NCBI GenBank assembly: GCA_022652815.1
Contig: JALCRR010000018.1
Location: 1-33,236, forward strand
Origin: Oscillibacter sp.
GTDB taxonomy: Bacteria; Bacillota; Clostridia; Oscillospirales; Oscillospiraceae
DNA length: 33,236 bases
Direction: 5' to 3'
Shown here: piece after piece, positions 15,921 to 22,957 of the stretch
Numbering within the stretch: position 1 is the stretch's first letter
How the letters are laid out: the number at the start of each line of letters is the position of its first letter
Program-made: the position numbers and the translations under genes
Notes under the pieces: generated by a model
What the model was told of the DNA's origin: nothing
Seen by the model: only the letters and a program-made list of their open reading frames with translations
Database searches by the model: none

Positions 15921-16721
15921 GTGAAAATGAATTTTTTGACTGAGTGGGTTTTATTTGATGTCAGCGACGGTGCTGCGTACATCACCCTCAACAACCCCGA
16001 AAAGCTCAATCCGGTTCCGGCGGAGGTTATGCAGGATCTGATCCAGTGCCTGAACTATTGCGAGAGCAATGACGATGTGCGGGTTGTCGTTTTGCGTGGC
16101 GCAGGCGGAAATTTCACGGCCGGCGGCGATGTCCGGGGCATGAAAGAACGTCTGGACAAGGGAATCAACAACACAAAAACCGCCATCCGCATCGGCGGGG
16201 AGCTGATTACGAGACTGAAAATGATTTCAAAGCCGACGATTGCATGGATTGAAGGTGCCGTTGCCGGAGTTGGAATGAGCATGGCCATGGCCTGCGATTT
16301 CTCAATAGCCGAGGAGACGGCCAAAATGGTGTTTGCATTTGTGAACATTGGCTTTGTGCCCGACGGCGGTATCTCCTATACGCTCAGCAAGACCGTCGGC
16401 CCGGTCAGGGCCACGGAGCTGCTGATGTCTGGAAAACGCTTCACGGGTGCGCAGGCAAAGGAGTGGGGTATCATTACGGATGCTGTTCCAAAGGAAGAAC
16501 TGGAAGCAACCGTTCGCAAGTATATTCACAAGTATTCTCACGGCCCCAGCGCGGCGTATGCGCAAATCAAGACACTGCTCAACAGCGTGAATTTCGGCGA
16601 GTGGAACGCGTGTATGCAGCGTGAGGTTTACGCGCAGTATGCCTGCAGTCTCACTGAAGATCACAGGGAAGCGGTCAACGCGTTCCTGGAAAAGCGCAAA
16701 CCGGAATTTAAAGGGAGATAA
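15921..16721 (+). CDS. Crotonase-fold (enoyl-CoA hydratase/isomerase family) protein, PaaG-like
   Basis: 266 residues. The first oxyanion-hole motif GGNFTAGGDVRGM (62-74) and the second (GAVAGVGMSMAMACD, 112-126) are clear. Aligning to rat crotonase and CaiD, the two hydratase glutamates fall on S120 and F140, so neither is present. The segment AFVNIGFVPDGG is instead like PaaG-type isomerases. A simple syn-hydration/dehydration is therefore unlikely; isomerisation or another acyl-CoA enolate reaction fits better. Start GTG 15921 has GCGAGGGG at good distance; ATG 15927 is the alternative. It lies between the CoA-transferase and acyl-CoA dehydrogenase genes, in the position of CaiD in cai-type gene sets. 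Confidence 0.9.
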   Translation: MKMNFLTEWVLFDVSDGAAYITLNNPEKLNPVPAEVMQDLIQCLNYCESNDDVRVVVLRGAGGNFTAGGDVRGMKERLDKGINNTKTAIRIGGELITRLKMISKPTIAWIEGAVAGVGMSMAMACDFSIAEETAKMVFAFVNIGFVPDGGISYTLSKTVGPVRATELLMSGKRFTGAQAKEWGIITDAVPKEELEATVRKYIHKYSHGPSAAYAQIKTLLNSVNFGEWNACMQREVYAQYACSLTEDHREAVNAFLEKRKPEFKGR

Positions 16722-16786
16722 GACCCGACACGGTATGTTGCCTTGTTTTAATTAAAATTTTTTATAAAAGTTTTTGAGGTGAATTT

Positions 16787-17938
16787 ATGAGTCAATATCA
16801 GTTAATGACAGACGATCAGAAGGACCTGTGCGCAATTGTCCACGACTTTTGCAAGAAAAAGGTGGATCCCTATGTGGCGGAGTGGGATGAAAAGAGCTTC
16901 TGCCCGATTGACACGGTCAAGGAGCTGATGGATCTCGGTTTCTGGGGCATTGACGTGCCCGAGGAGTACGGCGGCGCTGATCTGGACGTGTCCACGATCA
17001 TGTACATCCGTATGGCAATGGCGTATCATGACGCCGGTTTCGCCAACACGTTTAGCGCCCAGACCTTCGGCTGGAAGCCGGTGCTGCTGGCCGGCTCCGA
17101 AGAACAGAAGAAGAAATGGGGCTCCCTGCTCAGTGAACAGGGACGCAAGTTCTGGTCCATGTGTATCACGGAGCCGCAGTCTGGCTCGGATGCCGGCAAC
17201 TGCAAGACGAAGGCCGTAAAAGACGGGGACGACTACATCATCACCGGCAACAAGTGCTTTGTAACCAACGGCGGTGTGGCGGATCTGTACACGGTTACTG
17301 CCTGCACAGACCCCACAAAGGGAACCCACGGCATTTCTCTTTTCATTATCGACCGCAATATGCCGGGCGTTTCTGTAGGCAAGCATGAGAACAAGATGGG
17401 CATTCGCACCTCCAATACCACGGACCTTGCATTGGACGAAGTTCGCGTTCCCGCAGCCAACATGATCGGCGAAGAGGGCACCGGTTTTAAGACGATTATG
17501 AAGATGCTCTCTCGTACCCGTCCCACCGGCGTGGCTCCCGCTGTCGGCGTGGCTGAACGCGCAATTGATTTGGCCGTGGAGTATTCCCGCAACCGTCTGT
17601 CTTTCGGCCAACCCATCGGCAAGCTGGAGGGTATCCAGTTCAAGCTGGCCGACATGGAGATGAAGCTGGAGGTCAGCCGTTCCCAGCTTGCGTACTCTGC
17701 GTCTCTGGTTGACAAGGGAATCTACGATACGCTGGTGGGCTCCTGCACAAAGTGCTTTGTCTCGGAGGCCGTTCTGGATATCTGCCTGCAAGCCCAGCAA
17801 ATTTATGGCGGCTATGGATTTTCCAAGGAATATCCGTTGGAGAAGCTGGTGCGCGACGCCAGAATCTACTCAATCTACGAGGGCTCCAGCGAAATTCAAC
17901 GTTATATCATCGGCAAAACTCTGGTTGGAAAGCTGTAA
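16787..17938 (+). CDS. Acyl-CoA dehydrogenase family protein
   Basis: 383 residues, full length. The signatures FWSMCITEPQSGSDAGN (~125) and the FGQPIGKLEGIQFKLADME block are in place. The C-terminal YGGYGFSKEYPLEKLVRDARI...IYEGSSEIQR contains the catalytic-base glutamate at E365. This places it with SCAD/butyryl-CoA-type enzymes rather than isovaleryl or long-chain types, whose base lies elsewhere. Start at 16787 follows GAGGTGAATTT. EtfB and EtfA follow within 21 and 14 nt and are its obvious electron partners. It may oxidise a saturated acyl-CoA, or, as with CaiA, caffeyl-CoA reductase and AcdA, run in the reductive direction on an enoyl-CoA. The operon content favours the latter but does not prove it. 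Confidence 0.95.
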   Translation: MSQYQLMTDDQKDLCAIVHDFCKKKVDPYVAEWDEKSFCPIDTVKELMDLGFWGIDVPEEYGGADLDVSTIMYIRMAMAYHDAGFANTFSAQTFGWKPVLLAGSEEQKKKWGSLLSEQGRKFWSMCITEPQSGSDAGNCKTKAVKDGDDYIITGNKCFVTNGGVADLYTVTACTDPTKGTHGISLFIIDRNMPGVSVGKHENKMGIRTSNTTDLALDEVRVPAANMIGEEGTGFKTIMKMLSRTRPTGVAPAVGVAERAIDLAVEYSRNRLSFGQPIGKLEGIQFKLADMEMKLEVSRSQLAYSASLVDKGIYDTLVGSCTKCFVSEAVLDICLQAQQIYGGYGFSKEYPLEKLVRDARIYSIYEGSSEIQRYIIGKTLVGKL

Positions 17939-17959
17939 TTAAGGAGGAATCACCCTGCA

Positions 17960-18775
17960 ATGAATATTGCTGTATGTGTAAAGCAGGTGCCGGACACGAC
18001 CCAGGTCAAAATTGATCCGGTTACCAATACTTTGGTTCGCGAGGGCGTTCCCAGCATCCTCAATCCGTTTGACGGATTCGCGCTGGAAATGGCGCTGCGC
18101 ATGAAGGACCTTGCCGGCGGCACGGTGACCGCGATTAGCATGGGTCCCCCACAGGCGGAAGCGGTTTTGCGCGAGAGCATGGCCGTCGGCGCAGATGACG
18201 CATATCTGGTTTCCGGACGTGCCTTCGGCGGCTCCGATACCTTGGCCACCAGCTACATTCTCTCTCGTGCTGTTGCAGCCGTGGAGGAAAAACGCGGTGC
18301 GAAGTTTGATGTGGTGTTCTGCGGCAAGCAGGCCATTGATGGAGATACCGGCCAGGTCGGCCCCGAGATGGCGGAGCACATGGACTACGCGCAGATTACA
18401 TATGCCACAGAAGTCGTATCCTGCTCTGACAACAAGGTCCGTATTCGCAAGGAGACAGCCGACGGATACGATGTTCTGGAAGCGGCCCTGCCTGTGGTGG
18501 TCTCTGTGACCAAGACTCCGTTTGAACTGCGTTTTCCGACGGTTAAAAAGAGACTGGCCGCAAACCGCGCTCAGATCCCCGTGATTACGCCCGAGGATAT
18601 GGAGGCACAGTCCCTGATTGACCTGGCGCGCTGCGGTCTGAAGGGTTCCCCCACCAAAGTCAAGAAGAGTTTCACTCCCGTTCGCAACAAGGTTTGCAAT
18701 GTGATCGAAGAGGACTCTCTCTCTGCCTCCGCCGTAAAGCTGATTGCCGTGCTGAGCAATGACAAGAAGATTTGA
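17960..18775 (+). CDS. etfB: Electron transfer flavoprotein beta subunit
   Basis: 271 residues starting MNIAVCVKQVPDT, the hallmark of EtfB/FixA. The NPFDGFALEMALRMKD segment and the later GKQAIDGDTGQVGPEMAEHM and VVSVTKTPFELRFPT blocks are canonical. Start ATG at 17960, with AGGAGG 12 nt upstream. It pairs with EtfA to carry electrons to or from the acyl-CoA dehydrogenase just upstream. Some clostridial Etfs bifurcate electrons between NADH, an enoyl-CoA and ferredoxin; I cannot decide that here by eye. Confidence 0.96.
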   Translation: MNIAVCVKQVPDTTQVKIDPVTNTLVREGVPSILNPFDGFALEMALRMKDLAGGTVTAISMGPPQAEAVLRESMAVGADDAYLVSGRAFGGSDTLATSYILSRAVAAVEEKRGAKFDVVFCGKQAIDGDTGQVGPEMAEHMDYAQITYATEVVSCSDNKVRIRKETADGYDVLEAALPVVVSVTKTPFELRFPTVKKRLAANRAQIPVITPEDMEAQSLIDLARCGLKGSPTKVKKSFTPVRNKVCNVIEEDSLSASAVKLIAVLSNDKKI

Positions 18776-18789
18776 GGAGGATGACGACG

Positions 18790-19800
18790 ATGGATTTTTC
18801 TGAGTACAAAGATCTTTGGGTCTTTATTGAAACCGATGAAGGCAAAGCCGCTTCCGGTGGCTTGGAGCTGCTTAATCCCGGTGTTCAGCTGGCACATCGT
18901 CTGGGCCAGAAGGCTGTGGCGGTTGTGCTGGGCAAAGACAATGCCGAGGCTGAGCGTGCCGCAATCGCCTATGGCGCGGACAAGGTCATCTCTGTCGAAG
19001 GTGATGACTATGAAGAGTACACCACCGAAGGCTATACCTACGGGCTGAATCAGCTGATCGAGAAGTATAAGCCCTCCATTCTGATGATCGGCGCGACCAT
19101 TATCGGCCGCGATCTGGGCCCCCGGCTGTCCTGCCGCCTGAAAACCGGCCTGACAGCAGACTGCACCGAGCTGGATGTGGATGTCGAGACCGGCAACATG
19201 GCCTGGACCCGTCCCGCATTCGGCGGCAATCTGATGGCTACCATCATGTGCGAGCGCACCCGTCCCCAAATGGGTACGGTTCGCCCGGGCGTGTTTAAGA
19301 AGGTGGCTCCGGATGTCTCCCGTACCGCTGAGATTGTCAAGGAAAGCATCCCTGTTCCTGCCGGTGTGATTCGCACAAAGCTGATTGAATCCATCCGCGA
19401 GGCAGTCGGTGAGATGGTCAAACTGGAAGACGCTGAAATTATTGTTTCCGGAGGCCGCGGTTTGGGCGGCCCAGAGGGATTTGAAACCACGATTAAGCCT
19501 CTGGCTGATGCACTGGGTGGCGCTGTCGGCGCGTCCCGTGCCGCCGTGGATTCTGGCTGGATTCCCCACATCCATCAGGTGGGGCAGACGGGCAAGACCG
19601 TGGCACCCAAGATCTATATTGCCTGCGGTATCTCTGGCGCCATTCAGCATCTGGCCGGCATGAGCGGAAGCGACTGCATCGTTGCCATCAATAAAGACCC
19701 GGATGCCCCCATCTTCGGCGTGGCAGATTACGGAATTGTCGGCGACCTTTATCAGGTCGTGCCGATCATGACCGCCGAGGTCAAAAAACTGAAGTCCTAA
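18790..19800 (+). CDS. etfA: Electron transfer flavoprotein alpha subunit
   Basis: 336 residues. The C-terminal FAD domain is canonical, with GGRGLGGPEGFETTI, SRAAVDSGWIPHIHQVGQTG and the closing NKDPDAPIFGVADYGIVGDL block. The N-terminal half is the usual ATP-binding-like fold. GAGGAGG at 18774-18780 lies 9 nt before ATG 18790; ATG 18781 abuts it and TTG 18772 overlaps the EtfB stop, so 18790 is preferred. No extra ferredoxin-like 4Fe-4S segment is seen at the N-terminus. It is the last gene of the CoA block; a hairpin follows 190 nt later. Confidence 0.96.
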   Translation: MDFSEYKDLWVFIETDEGKAASGGLELLNPGVQLAHRLGQKAVAVVLGKDNAEAERAAIAYGADKVISVEGDDYEEYTTEGYTYGLNQLIEKYKPSILMIGATIIGRDLGPRLSCRLKTGLTADCTELDVDVETGNMAWTRPAFGGNLMATIMCERTRPQMGTVRPGVFKKVAPDVSRTAEIVKESIPVPAGVIRTKLIESIREAVGEMVKLEDAEIIVSGGRGLGGPEGFETTIKPLADALGGAVGASRAAVDSGWIPHIHQVGQTGKTVAPKIYIACGISGAIQHLAGMSGSDCIVAINKDPDAPIFGVADYGIVGDLYQVVPIMTAEVKKLKS

Positions 19801-19990
19801 CCATGACAATACGCTTCGGATTGTGCCACTGAAGCGGGTTGAGGATTCAAATTGGCTGTGCCTCATTTTTCCCTCCTATATTTTGCCTCATATCCTTAAA
19901 AAACCTTTCGCAGGCAGATCAATCCCTTCAAGCCTATATTGAATTTCTGCATCTGACTGCTATTCCTGTGAAAGCCAATTTAAATCTTAG

Positions 19991-20029
19991 GAAGAGCGGT
20001 CTGCGGGAATACCTGCAGATCGCTCTTCT
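19991..20029 (+). terminator. Rho-independent terminator after the Etf genes
   Basis: GAAGAGCGGTCTGCGGG pairs with CCTGCAGATCGCTCTTC, with two G-U pairs, around AATA; TCTTTATA follows. The remaining 19801-19990 is AT-rich sequence in which I see no gene. Confidence 0.7.
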
Positions 20030-20071
20030 CTTTATAGGAATCTACTGCGCCGCTGCTTTGAGTGCAGACGC

Positions 20072-20100
20072 TTTACGGGCAGCCGCGCACTTGATAAAAT
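20072..20100 (+). promoter_or_regulatory. Putative promoter of MoxR gene
   Basis: TTTACG (20072-20077), 17-nt spacer, TAAAAT (20095-20100), 33 nt before the MoxR start. TGCAGA lies 9 nt upstream of the -35 but does not match the TGCACA box in sequence or position. Confidence 0.4.
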
Positions 20101-20133
20101 GCAATGAACCGAAGAGAGAAAGGTTACTTAACA

Positions 20134-20949
20134 ATGATGGAATTTCAAGGGAGCAACCATTATGTGGCAAGCGATGAATTGCTGCGAACCGTAAATATTG
20201 CAATTTCCCTGCAAAAGCCGTTGCTGATTAAGGGCGAGCCAGGCACGGGAAAGACCGTTCTGGCGCAGGCAATCGCGGAGTCTTTGCAAAAGGAACTGGT
20301 CATATGGAATATAAAATCCACCACGAAGGCGCAGGACGGGCTGTACGTCTATGATGTCGTTCAACGGCTGTACGACAGCCAGTTCGGGGGCAACGGAGTG
20401 GACGATATCGCGAAATATGTAAAGCTGGGAAAGCTGGGACAGGCTTTTTCCAACGATGCGCAGGTCGTGCTGCTGATTGATGAAATCGACAAGGCAGATC
20501 TGGAATTTCCGAACGATCTTCTGTGGGAGCTGGACCGCATGGAATTCCATATTCCGGAGACGGGACAGACCGTCGCTGCAAAGCATCGCCCCATTGTCAT
20601 CATCACATCTAATGCGGAAAAGGAACTGCCGGACGCCTTTTTGCGCAGGTGTATTTTCCATTACATCGAATTTCCGAACCCGGAACTGATGTCGCAGATC
20701 ATCCGCGTCCATTATCCGGATTTGGATCAGCAGCTTATGGATCAGGCGCTGGATACGTTTTATTGGATACGGGGCCTGCAAGGCTTGCGCAAGCAGCCCA
20801 GCACCAGTGAAGTAATCGACTGGATTCAGGCTCTGCAGCTCAGCGGAGTAAATATTGATTTGGCGCATGGGCAGATTCCGTTTGCCGGCGTTCTGCTGAA
20901 AAAGAACGAGGATTTGTCTATTCTGAATCATAATCTGAAAAAGGTATAG
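20134..20949 (+). CDS. MoxR-type AAA+ ATPase
   Basis: 271 residues. Walker A is GEPGTGKT (~34-41), Walker B VVLLIDEIDKADLEF (~110-124), sensor-1 ITSNAEKELPDAFLRRC with arginine-finger candidates. The overall length and the short C-terminal lid match MoxR/CoxD-type ATPases. ATG 20134 chosen for AGAGAAAGG upstream; ATG 20104 is a weaker alternative. It is followed after 7 nt by the start of a VWA/CoxE-like gene, its usual partner. Such pairs act as metal- or cofactor-insertion and remodelling chaperones. Whether it serves the adjacent pathway or an operon lost at the 21300 breakpoint cannot be told. Confidence 0.92.
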   Translation: MMEFQGSNHYVASDELLRTVNIAISLQKPLLIKGEPGTGKTVLAQAIAESLQKELVIWNIKSTTKAQDGLYVYDVVQRLYDSQFGGNGVDDIAKYVKLGKLGQAFSNDAQVVLLIDEIDKADLEFPNDLLWELDRMEFHIPETGQTVAAKHRPIVIITSNAEKELPDAFLRRCIFHYIEFPNPELMSQIIRVHYPDLDQQLMDQALDTFYWIRGLQGLRKQPSTSEVIDWIQALQLSGVNIDLAHGQIPFAGVLLKKNEDLSILNHNLKKV

Positions 20950-20956
20950 ATGCAAT

Positions 20957-21298
20957 ATGTTTCTATCATTGTTCTATTCGCTGCGCGCCAATGGAATTCA
21001 GGTTTCTCTTAATGAATGGATGACCTTGATGGACGGTTTGAATCAGGGACTTCACGGCTCCACACTGTGCGGCTTTTACACGCTATGCAAAGCGGTCGTT
21101 GTGCACAGCGAGGCAGACTATGACAAGTTCGATGAGGCTTTCGGGGAATTTTTCAAATCAATCGAGAACTGCCCGGAGGTCTCGGACGAGGTCCTGTCCT
21201 GGCTGCAAAACGGTGCAGCAAAACAAAAAGATAAAAAACAGGGCGGGGAGGTCACCGGAATTGGCCGCGAGACAATTGAAAAGCTGTTTGAAAGACGG
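20957..21298 (+). pseudogene. VWA/CoxE-like protein, 5' fragment
   Basis: About 114 residues remain: MFLSLFYSLRANGIQVSLNEWMTLMDGL and FYTLCKAVVVHSEADYDKFDEAF are typical N-terminal blocks of CoxE-like VWA proteins that follow MoxR genes. A full protein would be ~380-450 residues with the metal-binding VWA domain at the C-terminus, which is missing. The frame stays open to 22141, but from ~21299 it is antisense to a secreted protein gene and has no homology meaning. The gene is cut by a rearrangement. Confidence 0.78.
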
Positions 21299-21310
21299 CT
21301 AGGACACGTC
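21290..21310. other. Rearrangement breakpoint joining two truncated genes tail to tail
   Basis: The VWA-like gene loses homology and the opposing surface protein gene stops (TAG at 21299-21301) at the same point, both missing their 3' parts. No IS end or obvious repeat is visible at the join. Confidence 0.6.
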
Positions 21311-22186
21311 GATGGTATAATTCACCATGCCCAGATTGCGGATGTTGCAGGTCGTGGTGTCGTTATAGGGGTCTTTCGTGTAGACGGGGCCTTTATATTT
21401 GTTGATTCCCTTGGTGTAGTCGTCCGAGGTGGAGCCGATGCCGGCAAACAGGCCGTAATTGCGGATGTTAAGACCCTCCGACAGGAAAATCTGATCGGAG
21501 CTGATCTGGATGGTCATGCCGGAGATCACATGGCCGTTTCCGTCCAGACTGCCGTGGAAGATCTGCACGTCCTTGCAGGCAACGTTGGCCGAGCCGCCGA
21601 AACCGCCGTAAGCGGCGTTGCCGCCGATGGGTACCCAGTTGCCCCACTGGGACAGGTCAATGTCCGCGGTCAGCTTATAGTGCTTATCCAGCCCCTTACG
21701 CACGGCGTTGAGCTGGTCGGCCGTGGCGATCAGGTAGGGGTCGGCGTAGGTGCCGCTGCCCCCGGCGAAGGTGAAGGGGCTGTCCTTGCTGGCGCCGGGT
21801 GCGCCCTGAAGGGCTGCGGCGTTTTTGTCGTAATGGGAGGTGATCTCCACCACCTCCACATACCGATCCTCCGCCTTCTTGGTTTTCTCCGCCATGATAT
21901 AGGCGGTCCCGCCGTCATAGTCGATCTGGTGGTAGCGCGGCCAGGTGCTGATGCTCTTGGAATAGGCGTCCGTGACCGTGAGAATGGTTCCCTTGGTGAC
22001 GGTACCGAGAATCTTCGCTGTGGATTTTGGCTCCGCGCGGACATTCAGCTTTTCCGCCGTGACCTCCACCGTGCCGGTGTCGTGGCGGGAGAAGGTCAGC
22101 GCGGAGGTTGCTGCCAGCGCGGATACGGGCAGCAGGGTTAACGCCATCACGAGGCACAGCAGGGCACTAAAAAGTCGTTTCTTCAT
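21299..22186 (-). pseudogene. Secreted SH3b/GLUG-type surface protein, 5' part
   Basis: 295 residues remain. A clear signal peptide (MKKRLFSALLCLVMALTLLP...ALAA) is followed by an SH3b-like segment at ~40-100 (EKLNVRAEPKSTAKILGTV). From ~140 on there is a domain of the kind preceding GLUG repeats, with YADPYLIATADQLNAVRKGL, ADIDLSQWGNWVPIG and FHGSLDGNGHVISGMTI. Such proteins normally continue for hundreds of residues, often to SLH or sortase anchors. Here the frame ends abruptly at the 21300 breakpoint. The start has AGGAGAA upstream. Probably a cell-surface protein inactivated by rearrangement, unless the short secreted form still functions. Confidence 0.75.
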
Positions 22187-22202
22187 TTTATTTTCTCCTA
22201 TC

Positions 22203-22544
22203 TCATTGTTTTTGCGCGTTCAGCAGCGCCGCGCGGAGCTTGCTCTCCGTTACAGGCAGCAATCCAAAATAGTCGGCGTGGAGCCGGAAGGACAGCAGGG
22301 AAAAGTCCAGATCAGAGAACCAGAGAAATTTGCCGTTTGGGTTTTGCTCCCGGATCTCCGCCGCCGTCTCCGTGCCGTGAGGCCCGGGTTCCATCAGCAG
22401 CGCCATCAGATCCGGCCTGCTGCGGATGTGGTCGAGGAACGCCCGGCGGTCGGAAAAGGATGTACACCGCACATCCAGTGTCTTGAGCAGCGCTTCCGCT
22501 TCCCTCCGCTGTACTTCATCCTCACACAGCAGGATCACCGTCAT
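22203..22544 (-). CDS. Degenerate stand-alone receiver domain (LytR/AgrA-like)
   Basis: 113 residues from ATG 22544, preceded by AGAGGGGGATG; a frame to 22592 is open but lacks support. VILLCEDEVQRREAEALL matches the first strand and acidic pair of a receiver. LLMEPGPHGTETAAEIR aligns to the phospho-acceptor loop, but the Asp is not there. FLWFSDLDFSLLSFRLHADYFGLLPV matches the T/S and K loop of LytR-type receivers, with K replaced by L. There is no output domain. It lies 16 nt upstream of the secreted protein gene on the same strand. Either a decayed regulator or a phosphorylation-independent pseudo-receiver. Confidence 0.6.
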   Translation of the reverse strand: MTVILLCEDEVQRREAEALLKTLDVRCTSFSDRRAFLDHIRSRPDLMALLMEPGPHGTETAAEIREQNPNGKFLWFSDLDFSLLSFRLHADYFGLLPVTESKLRAALLNAQKQ

Positions 22545-22887
22545 AAACCATCCCCCTCTTTTCATTGGTTTCATTTTTGTTCTTGCTTTCAAATTTAAAG
22601 AATTTACTGTAATTTTTCAAGGCTTACAGCGTGAACGGTAGGCGTTTGACAAAATCGGGGCACTTTATAGAATAGAGGCAATATAGAAAGCCGAGCACAC
22701 GGGATATCCCTTTGAAAAATTTTTTGATTTTGTTTGTCTTGTACATTGGCGGCATTTTGCATCGCACAGGATTGATCGTTTCGTGCAAGCGACAATATAT
22801 GACTTTATTTGATTATAGTGCAATTTCATTGCAGCACAATATCTAAGGAATGAATGACTGTATACAGAAACGAAAGGCTTAAAACCC

Positions 22888-22915
22888 TTGACTATTTTTA
22901 AATAGCTCATAAAAT
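22888..22915 (+). promoter_or_regulatory. Putative promoter of LytTR regulator
   Basis: TTGACT (22888-22893), 16-nt spacer, TAAAAT (22910-22915), 42 nt before the start codon. A small palindrome CTATTT-TT-AAATAG (22892-22905) covers the spacer and might be an operator. The rest of 22593-22887 is AT-rich; I see no gene in it. Confidence 0.55.
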
Positions 22916-22957
22916 AAGATTGTTGATAAGCTTATTCACGGGAAGCGAGGAAACCCT

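Noticed and set aside
2693..19800. A complete bile-acid 7alpha-dehydroxylation (bai) operon
   Set aside because: A BaiCD/BaiH-like flavoenzyme, SDRs and a BaiF-type transferase are present, but BaiE, BaiB and BaiI-like genes are not seen and the rest of the order differs. Only a loose resemblance.
12041..19800. A carnitine (cai) operon
   Set aside because: The CoA-transferase, crotonase, dehydrogenase and Etf pattern fits. The transporter is MFS rather than BCCT, CaiC ligase and CaiE are absent, and the crotonase lacks CaiD's two glutamates.
18571..19866. 431-residue minus-strand frame opposite EtfA
   Set aside because: His/Gly-rich shadow of a canonical EtfA; no ribosome site or recognisable domain.
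20957..22141. A 394-residue continuous frame running through the VWA-like fragment
   Set aside because: From about 21299 on it is the exact antisense of a well-supported signal-peptide protein gene and becomes Gly/Val/Ala-rich without family features. It is a chance fusion, not a novel two-domain protein.
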